DNA of 64,000 nucleotides from CBDFKB01 sp965248715 (GCA_965248715.1 CBDFKB010000004.1:68917-132916); one strand, 5' to 3'; numbered from the stretch's first letter, positions 8,683 through 18,261 are shown. Notes: a model not told the origin generated them from the sequence alone. Made by a program: numbers and translations.

Positions 8683-10393
8683 AGCAGCGCTTTTCTTTCT
8701 TTCCGCCGGGATGGGTGATCGCGCCATAGCGGGCCGGACCAACGGTTTGCGCGTATTTCCAGATTGCTCCGGTGGTGTAATCGTTCTCGCGCGGTTTCCA
8801 TTGCTGGCGCCGGATGGCGAGTTCTTCGTCGGTCAATTGGACATCAATGGTGCCGGCTTCGGCGTCGAGATCGATGATGTCACCATCTTTAAGCAATCCG
8901 ACTGGCCCGCCAACTGCCGCCTCGGGGCCAACATGGCCTATGCAAAACCCGCGGGTCGCACCCGAAAAGCGCCCATCGGTGATCAGCGCCACCTTGGAGC
9001 CCATGCCTTGGCCGTAAATCGCCGCCGTGGTGGCCAGCATTTCGCGCATGCCGGGGCCACCTACCGGACCTTCATAGCGAATAACCAGCACATCACCTTC
9101 TTTGTAGTCGCCCTCATTGACCGCCGCGAAACAATCTTCCTCGCAGTCAAAACATCGTGCCGGACCGCTGAATTTCAGGTTTTCCAGGCCGGCTACTTTG
9201 ACGATCGCACCATCCGGCGCCAGATTGCCCGACATTCCGACCACACCGCCCGTCGGCGTAATTGGATTGGAGACCGGATAGACCACGTCTTGTTCATCGT
9301 TCCAAACCACCCGTTCCATGTTTTCGGCAATGGTGCGGCCGGTAACCGTCATGCATTCGCCATGTAAGAAGCCGCCATCGATCAGGGCTTTCATCAGGAT
9401 CGGAATGCCGCCGGCTTCGAACATATCCTTGGCGACATATTTGCCGCCCGGTTTAAGGTCAGCGATGTACGGTGTACGCTTAAAAATTTCGGCAACATCA
9501 AACAGATCAAATTCGATGCCACATTCATGGGCAATCGCCGGCAGATGCAGCGCGCCATTGGTCGATCCGCCAGATGCGGCGACCACGGTGGCGGCGTTTT
9601 CCAGCGCCTTGCGGGTGATAATGTCGCGCGGGCGGATATTGCGAGCGATCAGTTCCATAACCTTTTCGCCGGCGGCGGCACAAAACTGGTCGCGAATTTC
9701 GTAAGGCGCCGGCGCGCCGGCCGAATAAGGCAGGGCAATACCGATCGCTTCGGAAACTGTGGCCATGGTGTTGGCAGTAAACTGGGCGCCGCAAGCACCG
9801 GCCGACGGACACGCGACGTGCTCGAGTTCATCAAGATCCTCGTCCGACATGGTGCCGACCGAATGCTGGCCCACCGCCTCAAATAAATCTTGGACCGTTA
9901 CCTGGCGGCCGCGGAAAGTGCCGGGCAGGATCGAGCCGCCATAGATAAAGATCGACGGCACGTTGAGCCGCACCATCGCCATCATCATGCCGGGCAGTGA
10001 TTTGTCGCACCCGGCTAAGCCGACCAAAGCGTCATAGCAATGGCCGCGCATGGTCAATTCGACCGAATCGGCGATGACCTCGCGTGAAACTAGCGACGCC
10101 TTCATACCCTGGTGACCCATGGCAATGCCGTCGGTAACGGTAATTGTAGTAAATTCGCGCGGGGTGCCGTGGGCCGCTGCGACGCCCTTTTTTACTACCT
10201 GGGCTTGGCGCATCAAGGAAATGTTGCACGGTGCCGCCTCGTTCCAGCATGTGGCTACGCCAACCAAGGGCTGGCCGATCTGCGCGGAGGTTAGGCCCAT
10301 GGCATAGAGATAGGAACGGTGCGGTGCGCGAGCGGGCCCCATGGTGGTGTGTCGGCTCGGCAATCTGCTCTTGTCGAAAGTCTTGGCGTCCAT
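8669..10393 (-). CDS. ilvD: dihydroxy-acid dehydratase
   Basis: IlvD dehydrates 2,3-dihydroxy-isovalerate and 2,3-dihydroxy-3-methylvalerate to the keto acids, the third step of valine and isoleucine synthesis. The 574-residue protein is of normal length and has the three iron-sulfur cysteines at C56 (APCNISL), C129 (AGCDKSLPG) and C201 (CPSAGACGAQF). The C-terminal swivelling domain starts near residue 390 and contains DGRFSGATRGFCIGHVGPEA, whose serine is the likely base. The start is ATG at 10393. It overlaps exoR downstream. The identification is secure. Confidence 0.96.
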   Translation of the reverse strand: MDAKTFDKSRLPSRHTTMGPARAPHRSYLYAMGLTSAQIGQPLVGVATCWNEAAPCNISLMRQAQVVKKGVAAAHGTPREFTTITVTDGIAMGHQGMKASLVSREVIADSVELTMRGHCYDALVGLAGCDKSLPGMMMAMVRLNVPSIFIYGGSILPGTFRGRQVTVQDLFEAVGQHSVGTMSDEDLDELEHVACPSAGACGAQFTANTMATVSEAIGIALPYSAGAPAPYEIRDQFCAAAGEKVMELIARNIRPRDIITRKALENAATVVAASGGSTNGALHLPAIAHECGIEFDLFDVAEIFKRTPYIADLKPGGKYVAKDMFEAGGIPILMKALIDGGFLHGECMTVTGRTIAENMERVVWNDEQDVVYPVSNPITPTGGVVGMSGNLAPDGAIVKVAGLENLKFSGPARCFDCEEDCFAAVNEGDYKEGDVLVIRYEGPVGGPGMREMLATTAAIYGQGMGSKVALITDGRFSGATRGFCIGHVGPEAAVGGPVGLLKDGDIIDLDAEAGTIDVQLTDEELAIRRQQWKPRENDYTTGAIWKYAQTVGPARYGAITHPGGKKEKRCYADI

Positions 10394-10687
10394 ATTATTC
10401 CCCAGTAGTTATCGCGGCGTGACCTTGTGTGCGATCACCGTCCGTTTCTAACTACCAGCCATTTGTAAACGGTTATTCAGGCCATTGCCACTTCCGGCTG
10501 CCTTAATCCTGGTCGTTGGCGAGTACACGCCTACCTGCCGGATCGTTGCGCCGGCAACTGGACGCTTCGCCCCGTTTATGGCTGAAAAGCGGCGATCATC
10601 GAAAGATCGTAGATATCCTAAAACTCTTCCATCGGCTGTTGCAAATCGGTCACTTTTTGACCGAAGCTGCTCGCAACCTGTTGAAAC

Positions 10688-10791
10688 TAGGCCGTGTCAG
10701 CCAAAAGTGGGCACCGGTTTTGGGAAAAATGATACGCATAAACAAAGAGATAGCGCGACGAAGCTATTCCAACGCTTGGTGACAAGCGCTA
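10688..10791 (-). repeat. RIME-like 102-bp palindromic element, copy 2
   Basis: Bounded by CTAG at 10687 and 10789, with 102 bp from TA to TA. It is in the reverse orientation relative to copy 1. It sits just in front of the methyltransferase relic and may mark the point where that gene lost its beginning. Confidence 0.85.
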
Positions 10792-10839
10792 GGTCAGCCA
10801 GATCAGCAGCAAAGAATTGCAATCATCTGGATGCCTACG

Positions 10840-11040
10840 GCGCGCAATCGCCTGACGCAGTGCGCCGCATGTATGAGGAATGGGCCGAAATCTATGATCT
10901 GGAACGGCAAACCGGGAACGATTGCCGGCAACTGGTACGCTGCACGGAGGCGATGGCGACCGCTCTGCCGACCAACAACCCGCCCATCATGGATGCAGGT
11001 TGCGGTACCGCTACGACAAAGTGGCTGATCGTCGCGCGTA
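10840..11040 (+). pseudogene. SAM-dependent methyltransferase relic
   Basis: One frame reads VRRMYEEWAEIYDLERQTGN and then, after LPTNNP, PIMDAGCGTAT. The first part matches the YDxWAxxYD opening of class I methyltransferases and the second matches motif I (D-A-G-C-G-T-G). Nothing recognisable follows: the remaining two-thirds of the domain are absent, and the frame runs into DNA antisense to the carbonic anhydrase gene. It is therefore a fragment rather than a gene. A RIME-like element lies immediately upstream. Confidence 0.6.
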
Positions 11041-11063
11041 GGTGTGATCGTGACTGGCGTCGG

Positions 11064-11714
11064 CTATTGCGTGTCGTCGTCGGGTCTTTCAAAATCGCCG
11101 GTGTCCGGGTCCATGATCCACAATTCTCCGCTTGAAATGTCAAACCAAGCACCGTGTAGCGTGAGCTGGCTTTCATTTTCTTGGGCCGATATCCACGGAA
11201 AGGTGCGCAGATTAGCGACCGAATGGCGGATCGATATCCGTTCCAGCGCGGTCTGCCGTTCGCCGCCGGTCATCCACCGATATGCAGAAACCGCTTCGGC
11301 GGCCGGGCTCAGCAAATCGACCCAGCGGCCGATAAAATCACCAGCCGAAAGCGGCTCGGCAGCAGGATCAAGCGCCGCCGTAATACCGCCACACCGGCCA
11401 TGGCCAAGGACCACGATGTTGATGACCTTTAATTGCTGAACCGCGAATTCGAGCGCCGCCGACGTGGCGTGGAATTCTCCGTCCGGCTTATAGGGGGGGA
11501 CCAGATTGGCAACATTGCGGGCAACGAACATTTCGCCCGGTGAAACATTAAAGATCATCTCCGGTGCGGCGCGCGAATCACAGCAGGCAATAACCATAGT
11601 ATCGGGGGTCTGACCGCCCTCGGCGAGATTGCGATAACGCGCCCGCGCGTGGGCAAAACTGCCGGTCTTGAATTCGCGATAGCCATCTAAAAGCGTGGAA
11701 GGAAAGGATTTCAT
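11064..11714 (-). CDS. can: beta-class carbonic anhydrase
   Basis: This enzyme interconverts CO2 and bicarbonate in the cytoplasm. The 216-residue protein has the zinc ligands C44 (ACCDSR), H105 and C108 (LGHGRCGG), with the D46/R48 dyad that gates the zinc. The start chosen is MKSFPSTLL at 11714; the longer version adds a hydrophobic 19-residue leader that lacks a ribosome-binding site and is not typical. A signal peptide on the longer form would make it periplasmic, which I consider less likely. It stands alone between the relic and the cysteine-rich protein gene. Confidence 0.9.
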   Translation of the reverse strand: MKSFPSTLLDGYREFKTGSFAHARARYRNLAEGGQTPDTMVIACCDSRAAPEMIFNVSPGEMFVARNVANLVPPYKPDGEFHATSAALEFAVQQLKVINIVVLGHGRCGGITAALDPAAEPLSAGDFIGRWVDLLSPAAEAVSAYRWMTGGERQTALERISIRHSVANLRTFPWISAQENESQLTLHGAWFDISSGELWIMDPDTGDFERPDDDTQ

Positions 11715-11948
11715 GCCATAGCAGATAAAACTGAACACGAGAAACAGCAAGTGGCAAAGCCCGCAAACCATCGGTCGTGGTTATAAGGTCCAAGAAATCA
11801 TGCCGTTTTCGGCCCTGTTGCGCCTAATCGCTGGACCCCATTGCACAAGCTATGCTGCATCAATTCGCCTGGATCGTTGCTTGAAACCCAGCTTGGGGTT
11901 AGCATGTATCGACGCGGGGCAGCCAAAGTCTATCATTGGGAAATAATT

Positions 11949-13337
11949 ATGGCCAACCACATTGCTGATCCGAAACCAAACACACCTGTAGACATTTCCA
12001 GTTTCATACGACTGGCAATAGGGCTTTTAGCGTTGATTGCTTTTGCCGCAATGCCCGCTCAACCCTTTGCACAATTGAAGCTCAAGGATCTGCTAAAACC
12101 TAATCTTGAATTACAAATCAGTCCGAATTTAGTGGTGTGCATCGCCCCCAAAATTATCAAGAACGGTCAATGCGTGTGTCCGTCCCATATGGTGCCGGTT
12201 GGCAATTCCTGCCAGAACAAATTGCAGATCCTGTGTGTGGCACCTATGGTGCCGCAAAATGGCAAATGCGTGTGCCCGAGCGGCATGAACAAGGTCGGCA
12301 ACAAATGCCTGCCGGCCTTACAAATTCTGTGTCAGGCGCCGTTCGTGCCTAATGTCGCCGGCAAGAAATGCGTATGCCCGGCCGGCACCAAAAAACTCGG
12401 CAACACCTGCGTTCCGAAAAATCTACTCCTGTGCCAAGCGCCATTCGTGCCAAACAACGCCGGAACCAAATGTGTATGCCCGCCCGGCAGCAGAAAAATC
12501 GGAAATTTTTGCGCACCGATTGCGCAAATCTGGTGCCAGGCGCCGTTTGTGCCCAATGCCAGCAACAATGCCTGTGTATGCCCGGGCAATCTGGTGAAAT
12601 CCGGTAATTTGTGTGTCAAACCACAATCCGGTCCAAGTTGTAACTGGCCATTTGTACACAATCGCGACAAGACCGCCTGCGTGTGCGCCAAAGGCTATCG
12701 GCTCAATAATTCCGGCAATCGCTGCTTGCGCAAACAGTCAACCACGGTGCCAAGCGTGAACAAGGCGGCAGCGCGCCGGATCCAGGAATGTCTCAACTTG
12801 CTCGGCTATCCGGCCGGCCCGGTTGACGGTTCGCCCGGCAGCCGTACCAAGAATGCTTTCAACCAGTTCCGCATCGCCCAGGGGATGACCCATCGGCCAA
12901 ATAATATTGCCGATCCGGTGGTCCAGGACCGGTTGTATCAGGCTTGTCAGAACGCTCAGCAGCCCACCCCGACGCCGAACGATAATGGCGCACTGCAACC
13001 GGATGACCACAGTGACGGCCAGAGCGGCAATAGCGGTGATGGAGATAGCAGCAACGGCCCGGCCGACCACGGCGGCACGCCTGCGGTCATCACCAATTTC
13101 AGCCCGTTGACCGGCTATCCGCCGTTGCAATGCGCTTCAGCCGATTTGATCGACAAGCTCAAGGCGGCCTTCGGCAGCGGGCTGGATATCGGCTTGTGCG
13201 GCCAATCGTGCACACCTATCCCGCCGGGCATGACTGCAGAGCAGATCAAGGTGACCGGCATCAATGTTAATTGGTGTTTGACCTGCGCCAAGCTCGGCAA
13301 CGGATTATTGTGTTCGGCTAATGCCAACGGTGGTTAA
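11949..13337 (+). CDS. secreted cysteine-rich repeat protein with PG-binding-like domain
   Basis: This 462-residue protein has a signal peptide (hydrophobic segment about residues 21-40, cleavage near PFA). It is followed by seven tandem units of about 37 residues. Each unit contains C-xxPF/MVP-(5-9)-KCVCPxG-xxKxGNxC, i.e. four cysteines and a turn resembling an EGF-like module. After the array, AARRIQECLNLLGYPAGP resembles a peptidoglycan-binding type 1 repeat. A low-complexity D/S/G linker and a C-terminal domain with six or seven cysteines follow. Expected location is the periplasm or cell surface, stabilised by disulfides. The start was placed at the ATG directly before the signal peptide. 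I know no characterised orthologue. Confidence 0.75.
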   Translation: MANHIADPKPNTPVDISSFIRLAIGLLALIAFAAMPAQPFAQLKLKDLLKPNLELQISPNLVVCIAPKIIKNGQCVCPSHMVPVGNSCQNKLQILCVAPMVPQNGKCVCPSGMNKVGNKCLPALQILCQAPFVPNVAGKKCVCPAGTKKLGNTCVPKNLLLCQAPFVPNNAGTKCVCPPGSRKIGNFCAPIAQIWCQAPFVPNASNNACVCPGNLVKSGNLCVKPQSGPSCNWPFVHNRDKTACVCAKGYRLNNSGNRCLRKQSTTVPSVNKAAARRIQECLNLLGYPAGPVDGSPGSRTKNAFNQFRIAQGMTHRPNNIADPVVQDRLYQACQNAQQPTPTPNDNGALQPDDHSDGQSGNSGDGDSSNGPADHGGTPAVITNFSPLTGYPPLQCASADLIDKLKAAFGSGLDIGLCGQSCTPIPPGMTAEQIKVTGINVNWCLTCAKLGNGLLCSANANGG

Positions 13338-13388
13338 CCCACCGCAAGACCAGTAATATCAAGGTATTAGAACTTTTCCAGGTGAGGC

Positions 13389-13492
13389 TAGAGCACAATC
13401 TGAAAAGTGGCGGCCGGTTTTCAGAAAAATTGTGCGTGAAAACAAACAGATAGGCATTTTTTTGCGATTCGAATATCGCAATAAGTTCTCTA
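13389..13492 (-). repeat. RIME-like element, diverged subfamily
   Basis: It has the same 102-bp TA-to-TA length and the same layout as the other copies, but both hairpins have changed. The CCCAAAA/TTTTGGG stem is CTGAAAA/TTTTCAG here, and the outer GTGTCA/TGACAC pair is ACAAT/ATTGT. Loop bases GTGG..CCGG and the following AACAAACAGATAG are kept. Paired changes imply selection for structure. Confidence 0.8.
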
Positions 13493-13499
13493 GCGCTTG

Positions 13500-13640
13500 C
13501 CAGTGGCGTTGCCATGCTTGCCCGATATGCTGGCCCGATACCCTGGCCCGATACCGTGGCATCGCGCTGCGCTGCGCTTCTTGCGCGAAGAACCGATTTG
13601 CCGCCATCAAATAGGCCAATGTCAAGTTCTTTTGGTATAA
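13500..13640 (-). repeat. palindromic repeat family D (copy 1)
   Basis: Read on the minus strand it begins TATACCAAAAGAACTTG and continues TTGGCCTATTTGATGGC, GGCAAATCGG and AGCGCAGCGCGATG. It carries three successive ATATCGGGC or GATACCGTGG-type units. A similar unit lies on the plus strand at 15350-15475 and a third at 43203-43349. It fills the space in front of purH. Confidence 0.65.
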
Positions 13641-13763
13641 CTGAGGCCCTGCGGCAATTTCCATCGGCATAGCGGCGAAACTTCCGTACTGATCCAGCAC
13701 CATCCATGCTAAGCGATGCTGCCATCCAATCATTACCTAACAATTACCCAGAGCATCGTGCCC

Positions 13764-15353
13764 ATGACTGAAATTTCCATACCGGTTCGCCGCGCCTTGC
13801 TATCGGTTTCCAACAAAACCGGCATCGCCGATCTGGCTCGTTTTCTTGCTGGACACGGTGTCGAAATTATTTCCACCGGCGGCACTGCGCGGATCATCGC
13901 CGACCACGGTATTGCAGTTACCGATGCCAGCGCGGTAACTGGATTTCCCGAGATTATGGATGGTCGGGTCAAGACCCTGCACCCGCTGATTCATGGTGGC
14001 CTTTTGGCGGTGCGGGACGATTCAAGCCATCAGGCGGCGATGGACCAACATCAGATCGGCGCCATCGATCTGTTGGTGGTCAATCTTTATCCGTTCCGTG
14101 AAACAGTCGCCGCCGGTGCCGGCTATGACCAATGCGTCGAGAACATCGACATTGGCGGGCCGGCGATGATCCGCGCTGCGGCCAAGAACCACCGCTTCGT
14201 TACCGTGGTCACCGATCCGTCGGACTATGGTCGGTTGATCGAGCAAATGGGTAATGTGGCCAACACAGAACCTTCCTGGAGAAAGGAACTTGCAGCCAAG
14301 GCCTATGCGCACACCGCTGCTTATGACGCGGCGATTGCCGGTTGGTTTGCGACATTGCCGGACATCAAGGCGCCGGATCAATTGTGCTTGGCGGCTCGGC
14401 ACCAGCTTAGCGCGCGCTATGGCGAAAATCCGCACCAATCTGGGCAATTATATCTTAGCGACGATATGCGGCCGGGGGCAGCCCGAGCCCGGCAATTGCA
14501 GGGCAAACCCTTATCCTACAACAATCTCAACGACACCGATGCGGCATTTGAGTTGGTAAGTGAATTTGCCGCAAACCACCGGGCAGCGATCGCAATCATC
14601 AAGCACGCCAATCCGTGCGGGGTGGCGACAGCCGACCAGTTAGCGCTCGCCCACGCGAGGGCATTGGCATGTGACCCGGTGTCCGCCTTTGGTGGCATTG
14701 TTGCCGCCAATCAAACCATCGATGAGGCGACTGCGCGCGCGATCGTCAAAGTATTTACCGAAGTGGTGATCGCACCTGATTTCGACCAGGGCGCCAAGTC
14801 GGTGTTTGCAGACAAACCGGATATTCGGCTACTGGAAGCCGGTGAACTGGCCGATCCGAGCGGGCCTGGGCGTCAAATTAAGTCGGTTGCCGGTGGTTAT
14901 CTGATCCAGTCGCGCGACGATCGGGTGGTGGATGATTTGACACTGACAATTGTTACCAAGAAGGCGCCTGATGCAAACCAACTCGCCGATATGAAGTTCG
15001 CTTTCATAATCGCCAAACACGTAAAATCGAATGCCATCGTTTATGCCCGGGACGGGGCTACGGTCGGGATCGGCGCCGGGCAAATGAGCCGGATAGATTC
15101 ATCGCGGATCGCGGCGCGAAAGGCGGTTGATGCGGCCAACGCAGCCGGCGCCGACGAGCCGGCGACGCGAAATTCGGTGGTAGCTTCCGATGCGTTTTTC
15201 CCGTTTGCCGACGGGCTACTGTGCGCAGTTGCCGCTGGTGCCTGCGCGGTGATCCAACCGGGCGGGTCCAAACGCGATGATGAAGTGATTGCTGCCGCCG
15301 ACCGGGCAGGGATCGCTATGGTGTTCACCGGGACACGACATTTCAGGCACTAA
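13764..15353 (+). CDS. purH: bifunctional AICAR transformylase / IMP cyclohydrolase
   Basis: PurH catalyses the last two steps of purine synthesis. The 529-residue protein has the MGS-like cyclohydrolase domain first (RRALLSVSNKTGIADLARF, STGGTARIIADHG, DGRVKTLHP) and the transformylase domain second. The latter shows YGENPHQ, LSYNNLNDTDAA, IKHANPCGVA and the C-terminal AVIQPGGSKRDDEV. The lysine-histidine pair needed for formyl transfer is in IKHANPCG. The ATG at 13764 begins the conserved sequence; upstream in-frame codons are not conserved. It is monocistronic here and flanked by family D repeats on both sides. Confidence 0.96.
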   Translation: MTEISIPVRRALLSVSNKTGIADLARFLAGHGVEIISTGGTARIIADHGIAVTDASAVTGFPEIMDGRVKTLHPLIHGGLLAVRDDSSHQAAMDQHQIGAIDLLVVNLYPFRETVAAGAGYDQCVENIDIGGPAMIRAAAKNHRFVTVVTDPSDYGRLIEQMGNVANTEPSWRKELAAKAYAHTAAYDAAIAGWFATLPDIKAPDQLCLAARHQLSARYGENPHQSGQLYLSDDMRPGAARARQLQGKPLSYNNLNDTDAAFELVSEFAANHRAAIAIIKHANPCGVATADQLALAHARALACDPVSAFGGIVAANQTIDEATARAIVKVFTEVVIAPDFDQGAKSVFADKPDIRLLEAGELADPSGPGRQIKSVAGGYLIQSRDDRVVDDLTLTIVTKKAPDANQLADMKFAFIIAKHVKSNAIVYARDGATVGIGAGQMSRIDSSRIAARKAVDAANAAGADEPATRNSVVASDAFFPFADGLLCAVAAGACAVIQPGGSKRDDEVIAAADRAGIAMVFTGTRHFRH

Positions 15354-15475
15354 TACCAAGGGAATTTACTATTGACTCATTTGATGGATGCAAACCGATT
15401 CATCCGGCAAGAAGCGAAGCGTAGCGCGATGTTCACGTATCGGGCCAGGGTATCGGGCAAGTTTTGCAACCACGT
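15350..15475 (+). repeat. palindromic repeat family D (copy 2)
   Basis: It begins TAATACCAAGGGAATTTA, continues ATTTGATGGATGCAAACCG, then AGAAGCGAAGCGTAGCGCG and GTATCGGGCCAGGGTATCGG. It lies between the convergent 3' ends of purH and the MFS transporter gene, where it could also act as a terminator-like structure. Confidence 0.65.
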
Positions 15476-15547
15476 CCGGTGGGCCGGTTTGCTCCACCGC
15501 GAGATGTGACATCGCTTTGAAAAATCGGCGCTATTTGGCCGCAATAT

Positions 15548-16951
15548 TCAGCGGTCGTAACGGCTTTTGACGAACGGCAGCAAGATCAGCCCGATCAGGA
15601 ACAAGGCGATGACCGGCGACACACCGATCCGTTGGGCGTCGACGCTCGACAGGCCAATTGCCTCGCGGGCGAAATAGGCGGTTACCATGGCAATCAGCAG
15701 GGGTGCCAGAAAACTGGTTGCTTTGCCGGAGAGCGCGTACAGGCCAAAGGCTTCGGTCACCCGGCCACGATCGACTTGATCGACCAACAAGGTTCTGGAT
15801 GCAGCTTGCAGGGCGCCGCCGGAAGCACCGATCACCGCGCCGGCCGCATAAAACACAATATCGGACATCGATGAAGCGGAACCGGCGGCGGCCACCTGCA
15901 TAAACAATATATCGGTCTTGGTGGTGGAAATGATCAAGATAGAACAAAGGGTCAGCAACATGATGGAAACACTGACCACAACCCGTGGCCCGAAACGTTG
16001 ATCCATGCGGCCACCGAACCAGGCACCGATCGCGCCGGTAATGTTGGCCAGAATGCCGAATAGGCCGATCTGGGTAATAGTCCAACCCAATACGCCCGCC
16101 GCGTAAATGCCACCGAAGGCGTATAGCCCGTTCAGCGCATCGCGATAGAACATCGACGACAGCAAGAAACTGAAATAGCTGCGCTGCGAAGGTAATTTAC
16201 GAATGGTTTGCCAAAGTTCGGAAAGCCCTTTTGAAATCGCGCCGGTGATCGCCGCTCGCCTTGGGGTATCTGGGGTAAACAGAAACAACGGAATAACGAA
16301 TATCATGTACCAGATCGCGGTAAACGGACCGGCTGCACGGTCACCTTCGTGCATGGCAGCATCAAAGCCAAACAAGGGTTCCATGCCAATCATGGTCTTG
16401 CCGGATGGCTGTGCGGCAAAGAAACCCAGCACCACGATCAGCGATATCAGCCCGCCAATATAGCCGACCGCCCAGGCCGAACCGGACAAGCGTCCAAGAT
16501 CGGAACGCGGAACCAGATCCGGCATCATCGCATTGTTGAAAATGGCGGCAAATTCCATGCCGATCAGGCCCATGATGACGGCAATTGCCACCAAGTTCAT
16601 GTTGTCCATGCCAGGCACAGCGAACCACAGCAGGGAGCAACCGACCACTCCGATCAACGAAAATAGGGCGATCCACGGTTTGCGCGGCCCGGTGGCGTCG
16701 GCCATCGCACCGAGTATCGGTGCGGTAATCGCGATCAATATGCCGCCAATGCCAACATACCAACCCCACATTGCCTGACCCTCGGCCGGGTTACTGGCAA
16801 CCGAAGACACGAAATAAGGCGCAAATACGAAAGTGATGATCAAAGTGTGGAACGGTTGTGCCGCCCAGTCGAACATTATCCAGGAGCGGATACTGATTTT
16901 CGGCGCCCGCTCTTGTACATCCGCATTGTTATCGATCTTAATATCGGTCAT
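15548..16951 (-). CDS. UMF1-type MFS transporter
   Basis: This 467-residue integral membrane protein has about twelve hydrophobic segments. The opening SWIMFDWAAQPFHTLIITFVF matches the UMF1/Atg22-like branch of the major facilitator superfamily, whose bacterial members are mostly uncharacterised exporters or amino-acid/peptide permeases. The loop GAMADATGPRKPW is the MFS motif A equivalent. An ATG at 16951 with AGGGG in front is preferred over one ten codons upstream that lacks a ribosome-binding site. It is convergent with purH and stands alone. Substrate unknown. Confidence 0.85.
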   Translation of the reverse strand: MTDIKIDNNADVQERAPKISIRSWIMFDWAAQPFHTLIITFVFAPYFVSSVASNPAEGQAMWGWYVGIGGILIAITAPILGAMADATGPRKPWIALFSLIGVVGCSLLWFAVPGMDNMNLVAIAVIMGLIGMEFAAIFNNAMMPDLVPRSDLGRLSGSAWAVGYIGGLISLIVVLGFFAAQPSGKTMIGMEPLFGFDAAMHEGDRAAGPFTAIWYMIFVIPLFLFTPDTPRRAAITGAISKGLSELWQTIRKLPSQRSYFSFLLSSMFYRDALNGLYAFGGIYAAGVLGWTITQIGLFGILANITGAIGAWFGGRMDQRFGPRVVVSVSIMLLTLCSILIISTTKTDILFMQVAAAGSASSMSDIVFYAAGAVIGASGGALQAASRTLLVDQVDRGRVTEAFGLYALSGKATSFLAPLLIAMVTAYFAREAIGLSSVDAQRIGVSPVIALFLIGLILLPFVKSRYDR

Positions 16952-17137
16952 GACTTGCCCCTGGTTTTTACCATCTGCCATTTAGACATACAACCATTCC
17001 GTGTAACCGAATTGGCTGCGCCATGCTAAAATGCCAGCCCAACTATCCCAACCACCAGCATAATGCGCTTGTTGACAAAATGCATTAGAAATAAGCTCTT
17101 GTAGCAAATTGCAATTTCATAACCGTGGAAGAGATCA

Positions 17138-17401
17138 ATGGCCGACCGAGAAACTGAAGACCGAAGGCGCGCCAACGAAAGCCGCCGTACCCTGGAGCGG
17201 GTACAACGAGAGAGCGAGACGCTGGGCACTTCGTCGATTGCCCGAACAGCCAACCGGACCCGCGATCATTTCCTTGGCGACGATCAGGACCCGGAAGACA
17301 GGGTGGAGGTGGTTGGCACTCGTATCGGGCGCATCTTGGGGTTGATCGCGTTCATCGCTCTGGCAATCCACATCACCTACAAATACATCCTGCCAGCATG
17401 A
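17138..17401 (+). CDS. small single-span membrane protein
   Basis: This 87-residue protein has a very polar, arginine- and glutamate-rich first half (RETEDRRRANESRRTLERV), then one hydrophobic segment at residues 65-81 (GRILGLIAFIALAIHITYK). It has a good GGAAGAG ribosome-binding site and overlaps the pdxY start by four bases, so it is translationally coupled to it. That supports a real gene. No family recognised; the topology suggests a cytoplasmic N-terminus with a C-terminal anchor. Confidence 0.65.
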   Translation: MADRETEDRRRANESRRTLERVQRESETLGTSSIARTANRTRDHFLGDDQDPEDRVEVVGTRIGRILGLIAFIALAIHITYKYILPA

Positions 17402-18261
17402 ACAATTGCCCGGCCAGTGGTGGGAAACCGGCAATATTGTCGATTTCCAGCCTGGTGGTGCGTGGAACTGTCGGCAACCGGGCGATTGTCCCCGCGCTTG
17501 AGGCGCTCGGTCACCCGGTCTGGTCGCTGCCGACGGTAATCCTGCCTTGGCATCCAGGCCACGGGCCCGCCAACCGCATCACCATAACCGGGACACCATT
17601 TTCAGCGATCGTCGATAATCTTGTAGAAGCGCCCTGGCTCGGTGAAATTGCCGGAGTGGTCAGCGGCTATCTTGCCGCGCCCTCACAAGCTGGCGAAGTC
17701 GCGCGACTGGTGGCGGCGGTAAAATTGGCCAATCCGGCGGCAAATTACCTGTGCGACCCGGTGATCGGCGACCATGGCCGGTTATATGTCGAGCCTGCCA
17801 TCGCCGCCGCGATCCGTGACCAGCTCCTGCCAATCGCCGATGCAATCACACCAAACCGGTTTGAACTGGAGTGGCTCACCGGATCAAAACCGTGCGCTGA
17901 CAATGGCGCGATTATTGCTACGGCTGGAGCCCTGGCAACGCCGATCAAGCTGGTCACATCGGCCTATGGCCCGGGTACGGACAAAATCGGCAATCTGTTG
18001 ATTGCGCACGGCAAGGCGTATTTGTCGACCCATTCAGTACGCAGCAATCCGCCAAACGGCCTCGGCGACCTCATGTCGGCGCTGATGATGGCGCACATTA
18101 TTACCGGCACCAATGCCAAGACCATGCTGGCGGCGATAACCGGGTCCTGTGATAGGGTGCTGGCTAGAACAAAAGCGCAGGCCAGCAATGAACTAGTGCT
18201 GGAAGATGCGGGCGAACTGCTTGCCCAATCCGGTGTTTCGGAAGCTGTCATCACGCTGTAG
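17398..18261 (+). CDS. pdxY: pyridoxal kinase
   Basis: PdxY phosphorylates pyridoxal to pyridoxal 5'-phosphate in the B6 salvage pathway. The 287-residue ribokinase-fold protein shows SSLVVRGTVGN at the substrate lid (usually G-H-V-G-N-S; the variant here is unusual), CDPVIGDHGRLYV, TPNRFELEWLTG, and NPPNGLGDLMSALMMA. In that last motif the catalytic Asp follows G-L-G (family G-x-G-D). The ATG overlaps the upstream small membrane protein gene. The altered N-terminal motif makes substrate choice slightly less certain; a related hydroxymethylpyrimidine kinase is less likely. Confidence 0.87.
   Translation: MNNCPASGGKPAILSISSLVVRGTVGNRAIVPALEALGHPVWSLPTVILPWHPGHGPANRITITGTPFSAIVDNLVEAPWLGEIAGVVSGYLAAPSQAGEVARLVAAVKLANPAANYLCDPVIGDHGRLYVEPAIAAAIRDQLLPIADAITPNRFELEWLTGSKPCADNGAIIATAGALATPIKLVTSAYGPGTDKIGNLLIAHGKAYLSTHSVRSNPPNGLGDLMSALMMAHIITGTNAKTMLAAITGSCDRVLARTKAQASNELVLEDAGELLAQSGVSEAVITL

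Noticed and set aside
10485..11135. 216-residue plus-strand frame as a full gene
   Set aside because: Only the middle part resembles a protein family (methyltransferase); the start passes through a RIME-like element and the end is antisense to the carbonic anhydrase gene. Reported as a relic instead.
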